Origin: Cryobacterium arcticum | Lineage (GTDB): Bacteria; Actinomycetota; Actinomycetes; Actinomycetales; Microbacteriaceae | NCBI RefSeq assembly: GCF_003185895.1 | Contig: NZ_QHLY01000012.1 | Coordinates: 682,001 to 746,000 of the forward strand | Length of the DNA stretch: 64,000 nucleotides | Direction: 5' to 3' | Shown here: positions 18,420-26,281 of the stretch, piece by piece | How positions within the stretch are numbered: the stretch's first letter is position 1 | How the letters are laid out: each line of letters opens with the position of its first letter | Made by a program: the position numbers and the translations under genes | Notes under the pieces: generated by a model | What the model saw: only the letters and a program-made list of their open reading frames with translations | Database searches by the model: none | What the model was told of the DNA's origin: nothing

Positions 18420-19772
18420 ATGAACAAGAAGGCACGGAGAACAGCAGTGGCGCTGGTGACCGGCGCCGTGTCGATCGGGGTGCTCCTGACCGGGTGCACA
18501 CCGAGTTCCGGCGACAACGCCTCGCAAGAGGCGGTGACCCAGGACGACATCGATACCGCGATGACCACCCCCACCAAGCTCACGTTCTGGACGTGGGTCC
18601 CCGATATCGAGAACGAGGTGAAACTGTTCGAGGAGAAGTACCCCGACATCGATGTGACGGTCGAGAACGTCGGCCAGGGTCTCCCCCACTACCAGAAGTT
18701 GCGCAGCGCCATCGAGGCCGGCGAGGGTGCTCCGGATGTGACGCAGATCGAATACCAGTACATTCCGTCGTTCGTGTTGAACGATTCGTTGCTCGATCTG
18801 ACACCATACGGTGCCGATGACCTCTCGGGCGACTACGTCGACTGGGCCTGGAACCAGGTCTCGCCGGACGACCCGGTGTGGGCCATCCCGCAGGACGTGG
18901 GTCCAATGGGCAACCTCTACCGTGAGGACATCCTGGCCTCAGCCGGAATCACGGAAGCTCCGGCCACCTGGGACGACTATGCGGCTGCCGCGAAGACCGT
19001 CAAGGACTCCACCGGCTCCTACATTTCCAACCTCGGAGCCACCCAGGCGGGCCAGATGATCGGATTCTTCTGGCAAGCGGGTGTGAAGCCCTTCGCCTAC
19101 GACGGCAAGGAGACCGTGTCGGTCAACGTGAACAGCGACGAGGCCAAGAAGGTCGCGACCTACTGGACCGAACTGATCCAGCAGGACCTCATCTCCACCG
19201 ATGTGGACTTCGCCGACCAGTGGTACCAGGGCCTGGCCAGCGGCAAGTACGCCGGCTGGCTCACCGCGGCGTGGGGGCCGATCTTCCTGCAGGGCACCGC
19301 GGAGGGCACCACAGGCCTGTGGCGTGCCGCGCCGCTGCCGCAGTGGAACGCGGGAGACAATGTCTCGGGAAACTGGGGCGGTTCGTCTGATGCCGTCCTC
19401 GCCTCCAGCGAGAACAAGATCGCCGCGTACGAACTGGCCAAGTTCATCAACAACGACGAAGAGTCCGCGATGAGGCTCGCAACCGAGCAGTTCCTCTTCC
19501 CGCCGCAGGTTTCGGTTCTGGAAGATCCGGCTTTCGTCGACCAGGAGTCGGCGTTCTACGGCGGCCAGAAGGTGAACTCGCTGTTCGCGGACATCTCGCA
19601 AACCGTGGACACCGACTTCCAGTGGCTGCCGTATATGGACTACGTGTACTCCACCTACGAGGACACCATCGGCACGGTGATCACCGACAAGGGTGACATC
19701 GCCGCCGCCCTCGACACGTGGCAGGACCAGCTCGTCTCCTACGCAGAAGACCAGGGCTTCACCGTCGAGTGA
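18420..19772 (+). CDS. Sugar ABC transporter substrate-binding lipoprotein
   Basis: A 450-residue extracellular solute-binding protein (family 1). It has a signal peptide with lipobox LLTGC (cysteine near residue 25). The mature part begins with KLTFWTWVPDIENEVKLFEE, the usual start of oligosaccharide-binding proteins, and contains the hinge-region segment GKYAGWLTAAWGP. It follows GH42 by 47 bases and precedes two permeases. From context the ligand is a beta-galactoside or galacto-oligosaccharide (inference). Confidence 0.93.
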   Translation: MNKKARRTAVALVTGAVSIGVLLTGCTPSSGDNASQEAVTQDDIDTAMTTPTKLTFWTWVPDIENEVKLFEEKYPDIDVTVENVGQGLPHYQKLRSAIEAGEGAPDVTQIEYQYIPSFVLNDSLLDLTPYGADDLSGDYVDWAWNQVSPDDPVWAIPQDVGPMGNLYREDILASAGITEAPATWDDYAAAAKTVKDSTGSYISNLGATQAGQMIGFFWQAGVKPFAYDGKETVSVNVNSDEAKKVATYWTELIQQDLISTDVDFADQWYQGLASGKYAGWLTAAWGPIFLQGTAEGTTGLWRAAPLPQWNAGDNVSGNWGGSSDAVLASSENKIAAYELAKFINNDEESAMRLATEQFLFPPQVSVLEDPAFVDQESAFYGGQKVNSLFADISQTVDTDFQWLPYMDYVYSTYEDTIGTVITDKGDIAAALDTWQDQLVSYAEDQGFTVE

Positions 19773-19778
19773 GCCCGT

Positions 19779-19809
19779 CGGGCGTCCGCCGCCGGTCGGC
19801 GGGCGCCCG
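19779..19809 (+). promoter_or_regulatory. Hairpin between binding-protein and permease genes
   Basis: Thirteen-base GC-rich arms (19779-19791 and 19797-19809) with one G-T pair and a five-base loop, directly after the binding-protein stop and without a T-tract. Such hairpins often protect the upstream message or partially stop transcription, giving more binding protein than permease. Confidence 0.6.
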
Positions 19810-19879
19810 GTTCCCCCGGCTCCCCCGGACCGCCTGGGTCTGAATGCCGATCCATTCCCTTCACACAGAAGGAGTTGCA

Positions 19880-20851
19880 ATGTCGCACTCCCCGGCGCTC
19901 ACCGACGAGCGCCCCGCCAGCATCCAGCTGCCGAAACGTCGAACAAGTCCAGCAAAACGCAAACAGCGTCTCGCGGCCTACCTCTTCCTGCTGCCGTTCT
20001 TCGTCGTGTTCCTCACGATGCTGGTGGTGCCCCTGGTCTACTCCCTCTACCTCAGCCTGTTCGAGAGCAAGCTGATCGGCGGCGAGGTCTTCGCGGGCCT
20101 GGCCAACTACGCCCGCGCCCTCACCGACTCCGCCTTCCTGGGCAGCCTCGGCAGGGTCGGCCTGTTCTTCATCATCCAGGTGCCCATCATGCTCGGCCTG
20201 GCCCTCTTCCTGGCTCTCGCGCTCGACAGCACCCGCGCCCGGGGGTCCAAGGCCGTTCGGCTGCTGATCTTCACGCCGTACGCTGTTCCGGCAGTTGTTG
20301 CCACACTGATGTGGGGCTACCTGTACGGCGAGGACTTCGGACCGATCGCGCAGGTCGCGAGGGCGGTCGGGTTGGGCACCCCGGAGTTCCTGTCGGCCCA
20401 GAACATCCTCGGCTCGATGATGAACATCGTGACCTGGGAATTCGTCGGCTACAACATGATCATCATGTACGCGGCACTCCGGTCGATTCCCGCCGAGCTC
20501 TACGAGGCGGCCGAGATCGACGGTGCGGGCCAGTTCCGGCTGGCGTGGAGCATCAAGATCCCCGCGATCCGGCCGGCGATCATGCTCACGGTGATCTTCT
20601 CCATCATCGGCTCCTTCCAACTGTTCGCCGAACCCAGCCTGCTGAATGCGATCGCTCCCGCGGCGATCTCGAATTCATTCACCCCGAATTACTACGGCTA
20701 CAACATCGCGTTCATCAACCAAGAGCTCAATTACGCCGCCGCCATCGCCTTCCTGCTCGGACTCGTGATCGCGATCGTGTCGTACTTCGTGCAGCTTGCC
20801 GGGGAACGCCGAGAACGGGTCGGCGCCGCAGACAGGGAGACCCAGCCATGA
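19880..20851 (+). CDS. Sugar ABC transporter permease (MalF/LacF-type)
   Basis: A 323-residue inner-membrane permease with about six helices. The EAA loop that contacts the ATPase reads ELYEAAEIDGAGQFRLAW. The ATG at 19880 has a strong ribosome site (AAGGAG, seven bases upstream); the frame opens 36 bases earlier but without such a site. Its end overlaps the next permease by four bases. No ATPase gene is in the operon, so a shared MsiK-type ATPase encoded elsewhere is expected. Confidence 0.92.
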   Translation: MSHSPALTDERPASIQLPKRRTSPAKRKQRLAAYLFLLPFFVVFLTMLVVPLVYSLYLSLFESKLIGGEVFAGLANYARALTDSAFLGSLGRVGLFFIIQVPIMLGLALFLALALDSTRARGSKAVRLLIFTPYAVPAVVATLMWGYLYGEDFGPIAQVARAVGLGTPEFLSAQNILGSMMNIVTWEFVGYNMIIMYAALRSIPAELYEAAEIDGAGQFRLAWSIKIPAIRPAIMLTVIFSIIGSFQLFAEPSLLNAIAPAAISNSFTPNYYGYNIAFINQELNYAAAIAFLLGLVIAIVSYFVQLAGERRERVGAADRETQP

Positions 20852-21777
20852 CGACCACGGATACACGTTTGCTGGTGACCGCCGGCGACGGCACGGCGAC
20901 ACCCCGACGGAACCGTCGTCGGTACACGCCCGAGGGGCGCCGCAGCCTCCTGCTCACGGTGCTGCTCTGGCTCCTGGTTCTGTACTTCGTGTTGCCGCTG
21001 TGGTGGCTGTTCGTCTCCTCGACGAAAAGCAATTCGGCGCTCTTCTCGACGTTCGGGATGTGGTTCGGTGGGGATTTCTCGCTCTGGGAGAACCTGCAGA
21101 CCCTCTTCACCGTGCGTGATGGGATCTTCCTGCGTTGGATGCTCAACACCTTGGTCTACTCGGTCACCGCCGCCCTCGGTGCGACGCTGCTGGCCACCAT
21201 GGCCGGGTACGCGTTCGCGAAATACGACTTCCCGGGCAAGAAGATCCTCTTCAGCGCGACCCTCGGCGCCGTGATGATCCCACTGACCGCTCTGGCCCTG
21301 CCGACCTACCTCCTGTTCTCGCAGGCCGGTCTCACGGACACCCCGTGGGCGATCATCATCCCGTCGCTGGTCAGCCCGTTCGGCGTCTACCTCATGCGCG
21401 TCTACGCGGCCGATGCTATCCCCGACGGCCTGATCGAGGCCGGTCGGGTGGACGGCGCCGGCGAATTCCGGATCTTCTGGCAGGTGGGGCTGCGGCTGCT
21501 GGGTCCTGGTCTGGTGACGGTGTTCCTGTTCTCCCTCGTGGCGACCTGGAACAACTACTTCCTGCCGCTCGTCATGCTCAACAGCTCCGAGCTGTACCCG
21601 ATCACCGTTGGCCTGGCCCAGTTGCAGTCCGCGGCCTCACAGGGCGGCGGCGCCCAAGCCCTGTTCTCCACCGTGATCACCGGATCGTTCGTGTCGATCC
21701 TCCCGCTGGTGATTGCGTTCCTATTCCTGCAGCGGTACTGGCAATCCGGTCTCGCCAGCGGCGGGGTGAAGGGCTGA
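20848..21777 (+). CDS. Sugar ABC transporter permease (MalG/LacG-type)
   Basis: A 309-residue partner permease with about six membrane helices. The EAA loop reads DGLIEAGRVDGAGEFRIFW. The ATG at 20848 overlaps the previous stop (ATGA), and its own TGA overlaps the next GH42 start (TGATG), so the three genes are translationally coupled. Confidence 0.92.
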   Translation: MTTTDTRLLVTAGDGTATPRRNRRRYTPEGRRSLLLTVLLWLLVLYFVLPLWWLFVSSTKSNSALFSTFGMWFGGDFSLWENLQTLFTVRDGIFLRWMLNTLVYSVTAALGATLLATMAGYAFAKYDFPGKKILFSATLGAVMIPLTALALPTYLLFSQAGLTDTPWAIIIPSLVSPFGVYLMRVYAADAIPDGLIEAGRVDGAGEFRIFWQVGLRLLGPGLVTVFLFSLVATWNNYFLPLVMLNSSELYPITVGLAQLQSAASQGGGAQALFSTVITGSFVSILPLVIAFLFLQRYWQSGLASGGVKG

Positions 21778-23801
21778 TGATGACGATCTGGTACGGCGGG
21801 GACTACAACCCCGAGCAGTGGCCCAGGGAGATCTGGGACGACGATGTACGGCTGATGAACCAAGCGGGGGTGTCGCTCGCCACTGTGGGGGTGTTCTCCT
21901 GGGCACGCCTGGAACCGCGGCCCGGCGAGTACGACTTCGGCTGGCTCGACGAGGTGCTCGACCTGCTGCACGCAGGCGGCGTGCGTGTCGACCTGGCCAC
22001 CGCGACGGCATCGCCGCCGCCCTGGCTGGCGCTGCGGCATCCGGAGACCCTGCCGGTGACCGAGAACGGTGTGCGGCTCTCGGTCGGCAGCCGTCAGCAG
22101 TACTGTCCGAGCTCGCCCGTGTACCGGGAGCGGGCGGCGGAGCTCGTGCGGCGTCTGGTCGAGCGCTACGCCGACCACCCCGCGCTCGAGCTGTGGCACG
22201 TCAACAATGAGTATGGCTGTCATGTCAGCCACTGCTACTGCGAGGTGTCCGCGGAGGCGTTCCGGAGCTGGCTGCGCGCGAAGTACGGCCAGATCGACGA
22301 GCTCAACCGGGTGTGGGGAACGGCGTTCTGGTCGCAGCACTACGACTCCTTCGACGAGGTCTCGCCCCCACGGGCCGCTCCGACCTTCCGCAACCCGACC
22401 CAGCTGCTCGACTTCGACAGGTTTTCCAGCGACGAGCTGTTGGCCTGTTACCGGGCGGAGGTGGCGATCATCCGGGAGCGGTCAGAGGTGCCCATCACCA
22501 CGAACTTCATGGGCTTCTTCAAGGCCGTCGACTATTGGGCGTGGGCGCGCGAGGTGGACGTCGTCAGCGACGACACCTACCCGGATCCCGCCGACCCCGA
22601 CTCGCCGGCCTATGCGGCAATGGTGCGCGACCTCATGCGTTCTCTCGGTGGCGGGAAACCCTGGTTGTTGATGGAGCAGTCCCCGAGCGCGGTCAACTGG
22701 CGGCGGCGAAACGCCGCGAAAGCGCCCGGGCAGATGCGAGCCTGGTCGTATCAGTCCGTGGCCAGGGGCGCCGACGGCATCCTGTTCTTCCAGTGGCGGC
22801 AATCCGCGGCCGGGTCGGAGAAATTCCACTCCGGGCTCGTGCCGCACTCCGGCACCGACACCCGGCTGTGGCGCGAGGTCGAGCAGTTGGGCCAGGAGCT
22901 GGCGCTCCTCTCCGCCCGCACGGGGAACGAGGCGATCGCGGGCAGTCGGGTGCTGTCGCATGTCGCCATCACGCTCGACTGGGACAGCTGGTGGGCACTG
23001 GAGCAACCGGCCTCCCCCACCGACGTGTCCTACGTGCAGACCCTCTTCGCCTGGCATCGGGCACTGACTTCGTTGGGTCTCACCGTCGACTTCGTTCGGT
23101 CAGACGCCGACCTGTCGGCCTACCGCATCGTCGTCGCCCCGGCGCACGTCGCCGCGAGCGATGCGCAGGTGGCGAACCTTGCCGCCTTCGCCGAAACGGG
23201 CACCCTCGTCGTGGGCTTCGGTACGGCGATCACCGACGAGAACCTGCATGTGCGCCTGGGCGGATACCTCGGCGAACCTCTGCGCCGGGCGCTCGGGCTG
23301 TGGATCGAGGAGTTCGCGCCACCGGCCGCACCTGACCTGCAGAACCTCGGGTCGGGCATTCCCCCGGACGTTCCGATTCGCGGCGATATCTTCGGCGGTG
23401 CCGCGGCCGGCCAGGTCTGGGCAGAGTTCGTGCGGGTGGAGGATGCTGAGACCGTCGCGACATTCACCGAGGGGGCGCTGGCCGGCTGGCCGGCGGTCAC
23501 CCGGCGCACGACCGGGAGTGGAGCCGGCTGGTACGTGGCCACGCTGCCGGAGCCGGACGCCCTGCGCCGGCTCGCCGCCAGCATCGCGCTGGACGCCGGT
23601 CTCGAGTTGCCCGCGCCGGTGACCAGGGGTGGCCAGGTCGAGTCCGTGCGGCGCGGGGAGCACGTGTTCGTGATCAATCACGGCGAGGAACCCGCCGAAA
23701 TTCTCGTCGACGGCACCGACGTGATCACGGGTGCGCCGACATCCGGGATGCGGCTGCACCCGCAGGGTGTGGTCATCATCGCGACCGCTGGTACCCCCTG
23801 A
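21777..23801 (+). CDS. Glycoside hydrolase family 42 beta-galactosidase (second copy)
   Basis: A 674-residue classic GH42 enzyme, normal family length, starting with WYGGDYNPEQW. The acid/base is E145 in HVNNEYG and the nucleophile E300 in LLMEQSPSAVNWR. Three cysteines of the GH42 zinc site are present (C110 in QQYCPSSP, C153 and C155 in SHCYCEV), but the fourth position is serine (S158). Two ATGs are adjacent (21777, 21780). It shares little with the first GH42, so the two probably cut different linkages or chain lengths. Confidence 0.92.
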   Translation: MMTIWYGGDYNPEQWPREIWDDDVRLMNQAGVSLATVGVFSWARLEPRPGEYDFGWLDEVLDLLHAGGVRVDLATATASPPPWLALRHPETLPVTENGVRLSVGSRQQYCPSSPVYRERAAELVRRLVERYADHPALELWHVNNEYGCHVSHCYCEVSAEAFRSWLRAKYGQIDELNRVWGTAFWSQHYDSFDEVSPPRAAPTFRNPTQLLDFDRFSSDELLACYRAEVAIIRERSEVPITTNFMGFFKAVDYWAWAREVDVVSDDTYPDPADPDSPAYAAMVRDLMRSLGGGKPWLLMEQSPSAVNWRRRNAAKAPGQMRAWSYQSVARGADGILFFQWRQSAAGSEKFHSGLVPHSGTDTRLWREVEQLGQELALLSARTGNEAIAGSRVLSHVAITLDWDSWWALEQPASPTDVSYVQTLFAWHRALTSLGLTVDFVRSDADLSAYRIVVAPAHVAASDAQVANLAAFAETGTLVVGFGTAITDENLHVRLGGYLGEPLRRALGLWIEEFAPPAAPDLQNLGSGIPPDVPIRGDIFGGAAAGQVWAEFVRVEDAETVATFTEGALAGWPAVTRRTTGSGAGWYVATLPEPDALRRLAASIALDAGLELPAPVTRGGQVESVRRGEHVFVINHGEEPAEILVDGTDVITGAPTSGMRLHPQGVVIIATAGTP

Positions 23802-23822
23802 ACCCGAGAGCCGGGCACGAAA

Positions 23823-23870
23823 GACGCCGAAAGGTGGGCAGGAGATCTCCTGTCCACCTTCCGGTGCGTC
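23823..23870. terminator. Bidirectional hairpin terminator candidate
   Basis: Fifteen-base arms (23831-23845 and 23846-23860, one G-T pair) extended by outer GACGC/GCGTC. It lies between the convergent GH42 operon and PTS gene and could stop transcription from both sides. There is no long T-tract. Confidence 0.6.
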
Positions 23871-23898
23871 TGGTGTGACGCGTCGTGCTTGGTCGTTC

Positions 23899-25941
23899 CT
23901 ACTTCGCGGTGACCGTGAGCAGCGGGCTGCCGACCGTGACGTGGCCGGTGGCGGCCTGGTCGATCGAACCGAACTTCTTCGGGTTGGTCACGAGCACCGG
24001 GGTGACCAGCGAGTAGCCGGCCGCTTCGATGATGGCGCGGTCGAAGGTCACCAGCGGGGTGCCCGCCTCGACCCGGTCGCCGGCCTTGACCTTGACGTCA
24101 AAGCCATTGCCGGCCAGGTTCACGGTGTCGATGCCCACGTGGATGAGCATTTCGATGCCGCCGTCCAGCATCAGGCCGAACGCGTGGCCGGTGGGCTGGG
24201 CGACGAGCACCTTGCCCGCAGCGGGTGCGTACACGGTGTCCTCGGTCGGGTCGACTCCGACGCCGAGACCGACGATGCCCTTGCTGAACACGGGGTCCGG
24301 CACCTCATCGAGGGGAACCACGATGCCGGCGACCGGAGAACCGATCGTGGCCAGGACGGTGGCGACCAGGGTCGCCGTACCGCCGGCGGCGGGTGCCGCA
24401 GCGGTGGCCGTGCTGGTCGCGACGGCAACGGGAGCTGCCACGGGAGCGTGCTTGGCTTCTTCCATCGCGGTGTCAGCGGCGAGCTGAGCGGCCGCTTCGG
24501 CCTTCTGCTCGGGCGACAGGTAGCCGGAGAGGATCACGAGGATCATCGCGGTCAAGAACGACGCCGTGACGGCGACCGCGTACAGCGGGATGTTGTTGAA
24601 CGCGGGGATGGTGAGCAGCGACGTGAACACGAACGCGTTGGTCGTGACGCCACCGCCGAGGCCGATGATGACACCACCGACGAGGCAACCGACCAGCATG
24701 CGCGGGTAGATGCGCTTGAACCGCAGGTGGATGCCGTACAGCGACGGCTCGGAGATACCACCGAGGAGTCCGGCCGCGAGTGCACCGGTTGCGGTCTGCT
24801 TCATCTGGCTGTTCTTGGCGCGGATCGCGAGGAAGAGCACCCCGGCGGTCGCACCGAAGCACGCGAAGTTCCAGGCGCCCATCGGGCCCTGGATGAAGTC
24901 ATAGCCGAGGGACTGGATGTTGAGCAGCATCACGGCGTTCAGCGGCCAGTGCAGGCCCAGCGGAACCATGAACGGGTAGGCCAACGGGATGACGATCGCG
25001 AAGATCAGCGGTGAGAAGTCGTTGATGGACTTGAGGAACTCGCCGATGGCCGCTCCGCCGAAGACGCCGATCGGGCCGATGAGGAAGGCCGTGACGGGGA
25101 TCATGACGAGCATGCTGAGGAACGGCACGAAGATCAGCTGCACGCTGGCCGGGATGATCTTCTTCAGGCCCTTGGTCAGGAGGCCGAGAGCGGCCGCCAT
25201 GAGCAGCGGCGGGAAGACCTGCGAGCTGTAGTCGGTGACGGTGAGCGGCAGGCCGAAGATCGAGACGATGGCGGCCTTGCCGTCGAAGACGGTCTGGGCG
25301 CCGTCGGTGGCGGCCAGGGCGGAGAAGCCCGGCAGCATGACGACGGCCATGATGCCGAAGCCGACCCACGGGTCGGCGCCGAGACGCTTGGACGCGTTGT
25401 AGGCCACCATGAGCGGCAGGAAGACGAAGACGCCCTGCCACATCAGGTTGATGAAGGCCCAACCCGGTTCCAGGGTGACACCCGGAGCGTTCCACGCGGG
25501 AATGACGCCGAGGGTGGCCATCAGGGCCATGAAGGTGATGAAGAGCGAAGCACCCAGCAGTGCGCCCAGGATCGGGCGGAACGAGTCGGAGAGGACCTCG
25601 AAGAAGGTGTCCAGGGCGGCGAACTTGCCGCGGGGGCCCTTGGCACGTTCCTTGGCCTTGATGTCGTCTGCGGACTCGCCGGAACCGATGTTCTTCATCG
25701 ACGGGAGCGCGAGAATCTCGTTGTACACGGTCTCGACAGCGCCGCCGATGACGACCTGGAAACGGTCCCCGCTCTGGGGAACGGCACCGAGGACGGCGGG
25801 AATCGCCTCAACGACCGACTGGTCGATGCCGGATGCGTCCTTGAGCGTGAAGCGCAGACGCGTGGCACAGTGGGTGAGCGCGACGACGTTTTCGGCCCCT
25901 CCAATGCTTTGAATAATGTCTTTAGCGGGTGAAGTCGCCAC
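23899..25941 (-). CDS. PTS beta-glucoside transporter subunit EIIBCA
   Basis: A 680-residue fused phosphotransferase permease. EIIB is N-terminal, with phosphorylated C25 in ALTHCATRLRF. EIIC (residues ~100-480) has about ten membrane segments and GISEPSLYGIHLRFK. An Ala-rich linker leads to EIIA, with phosphorylated H601 in MLIHVGIDTVNLAGNGF. The order B-C-A fits the beta-glucoside/sucrose class. The GTG at 25941 is chosen for its ribosome site (AAGGAG); the frame opens ~100 bases upstream. No phospho-glucosidase or antiterminator gene is adjacent, so the sugar is uncertain. Confidence 0.93.
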   Translation of the reverse strand: MATSPAKDIIQSIGGAENVVALTHCATRLRFTLKDASGIDQSVVEAIPAVLGAVPQSGDRFQVVIGGAVETVYNEILALPSMKNIGSGESADDIKAKERAKGPRGKFAALDTFFEVLSDSFRPILGALLGASLFITFMALMATLGVIPAWNAPGVTLEPGWAFINLMWQGVFVFLPLMVAYNASKRLGADPWVGFGIMAVVMLPGFSALAATDGAQTVFDGKAAIVSIFGLPLTVTDYSSQVFPPLLMAAALGLLTKGLKKIIPASVQLIFVPFLSMLVMIPVTAFLIGPIGVFGGAAIGEFLKSINDFSPLIFAIVIPLAYPFMVPLGLHWPLNAVMLLNIQSLGYDFIQGPMGAWNFACFGATAGVLFLAIRAKNSQMKQTATGALAAGLLGGISEPSLYGIHLRFKRIYPRMLVGCLVGGVIIGLGGGVTTNAFVFTSLLTIPAFNNIPLYAVAVTASFLTAMILVILSGYLSPEQKAEAAAQLAADTAMEEAKHAPVAAPVAVATSTATAAAPAAGGTATLVATVLATIGSPVAGIVVPLDEVPDPVFSKGIVGLGVGVDPTEDTVYAPAAGKVLVAQPTGHAFGLMLDGGIEMLIHVGIDTVNLAGNGFDVKVKAGDRVEAGTPLVTFDRAIIEAAGYSLVTPVLVTNPKKFGSIDQAATGHVTVGSPLLTVTAK

Positions 25942-26281
25942 CTGGATCTCCTTATGGTGTGGATTGCAACCGCGTGGTTCCGCTTGCAACAGCTCAGCCT
26001 GCACCGGGTTGGTCGACTGAGAAAACACTGTTAAATCACACACACCTCTTGAAAGTTACACGGTTCGCGCCGAACTTCTGCAGGGCCGTTAGGCCCGGGC
26101 GTGGCGTTGTCCGCACACCGGGTGCGGCTCGCGGCGCTCTGGTGGCTCGCCCGTTCCTGCTGCTAGAGTCGACGCAAGCGCCGTGAGAGCGCTCTCATTT
26201 AGACGAGGCCCGGCTGCGACGGCGGATTCAGGATGTTGAATCGCCGCAACATCCGGTCCGTGGATACCGAAAAGGTGCAGC
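25942..26281. other. Divergent regulatory region, PTS EII / cellobiose phosphorylase
   Basis: A 340-base non-coding region with the promoters of both genes. It holds the CebR-type operator at 26184-26197 and, near the PTS start, two TTGCAA boxes (about 25964 and 25984) that could form an imperfect leader hairpin. I see no strong -35/-10 pair and no gene. Confidence 0.5.
26184..26197. promoter_or_regulatory. CebR/CelR-type operator
   Basis: TGAGAGCGCTCTCA is a perfect 14-base palindrome matching the actinobacterial CebR/CelR operator class (TGGGAGCGCTCCCA). It lies 85 bases before the cellobiose phosphorylase start, so cellobiose-responsive repression by a LacI-type regulator encoded elsewhere is likely. 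Confidence 0.75.
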
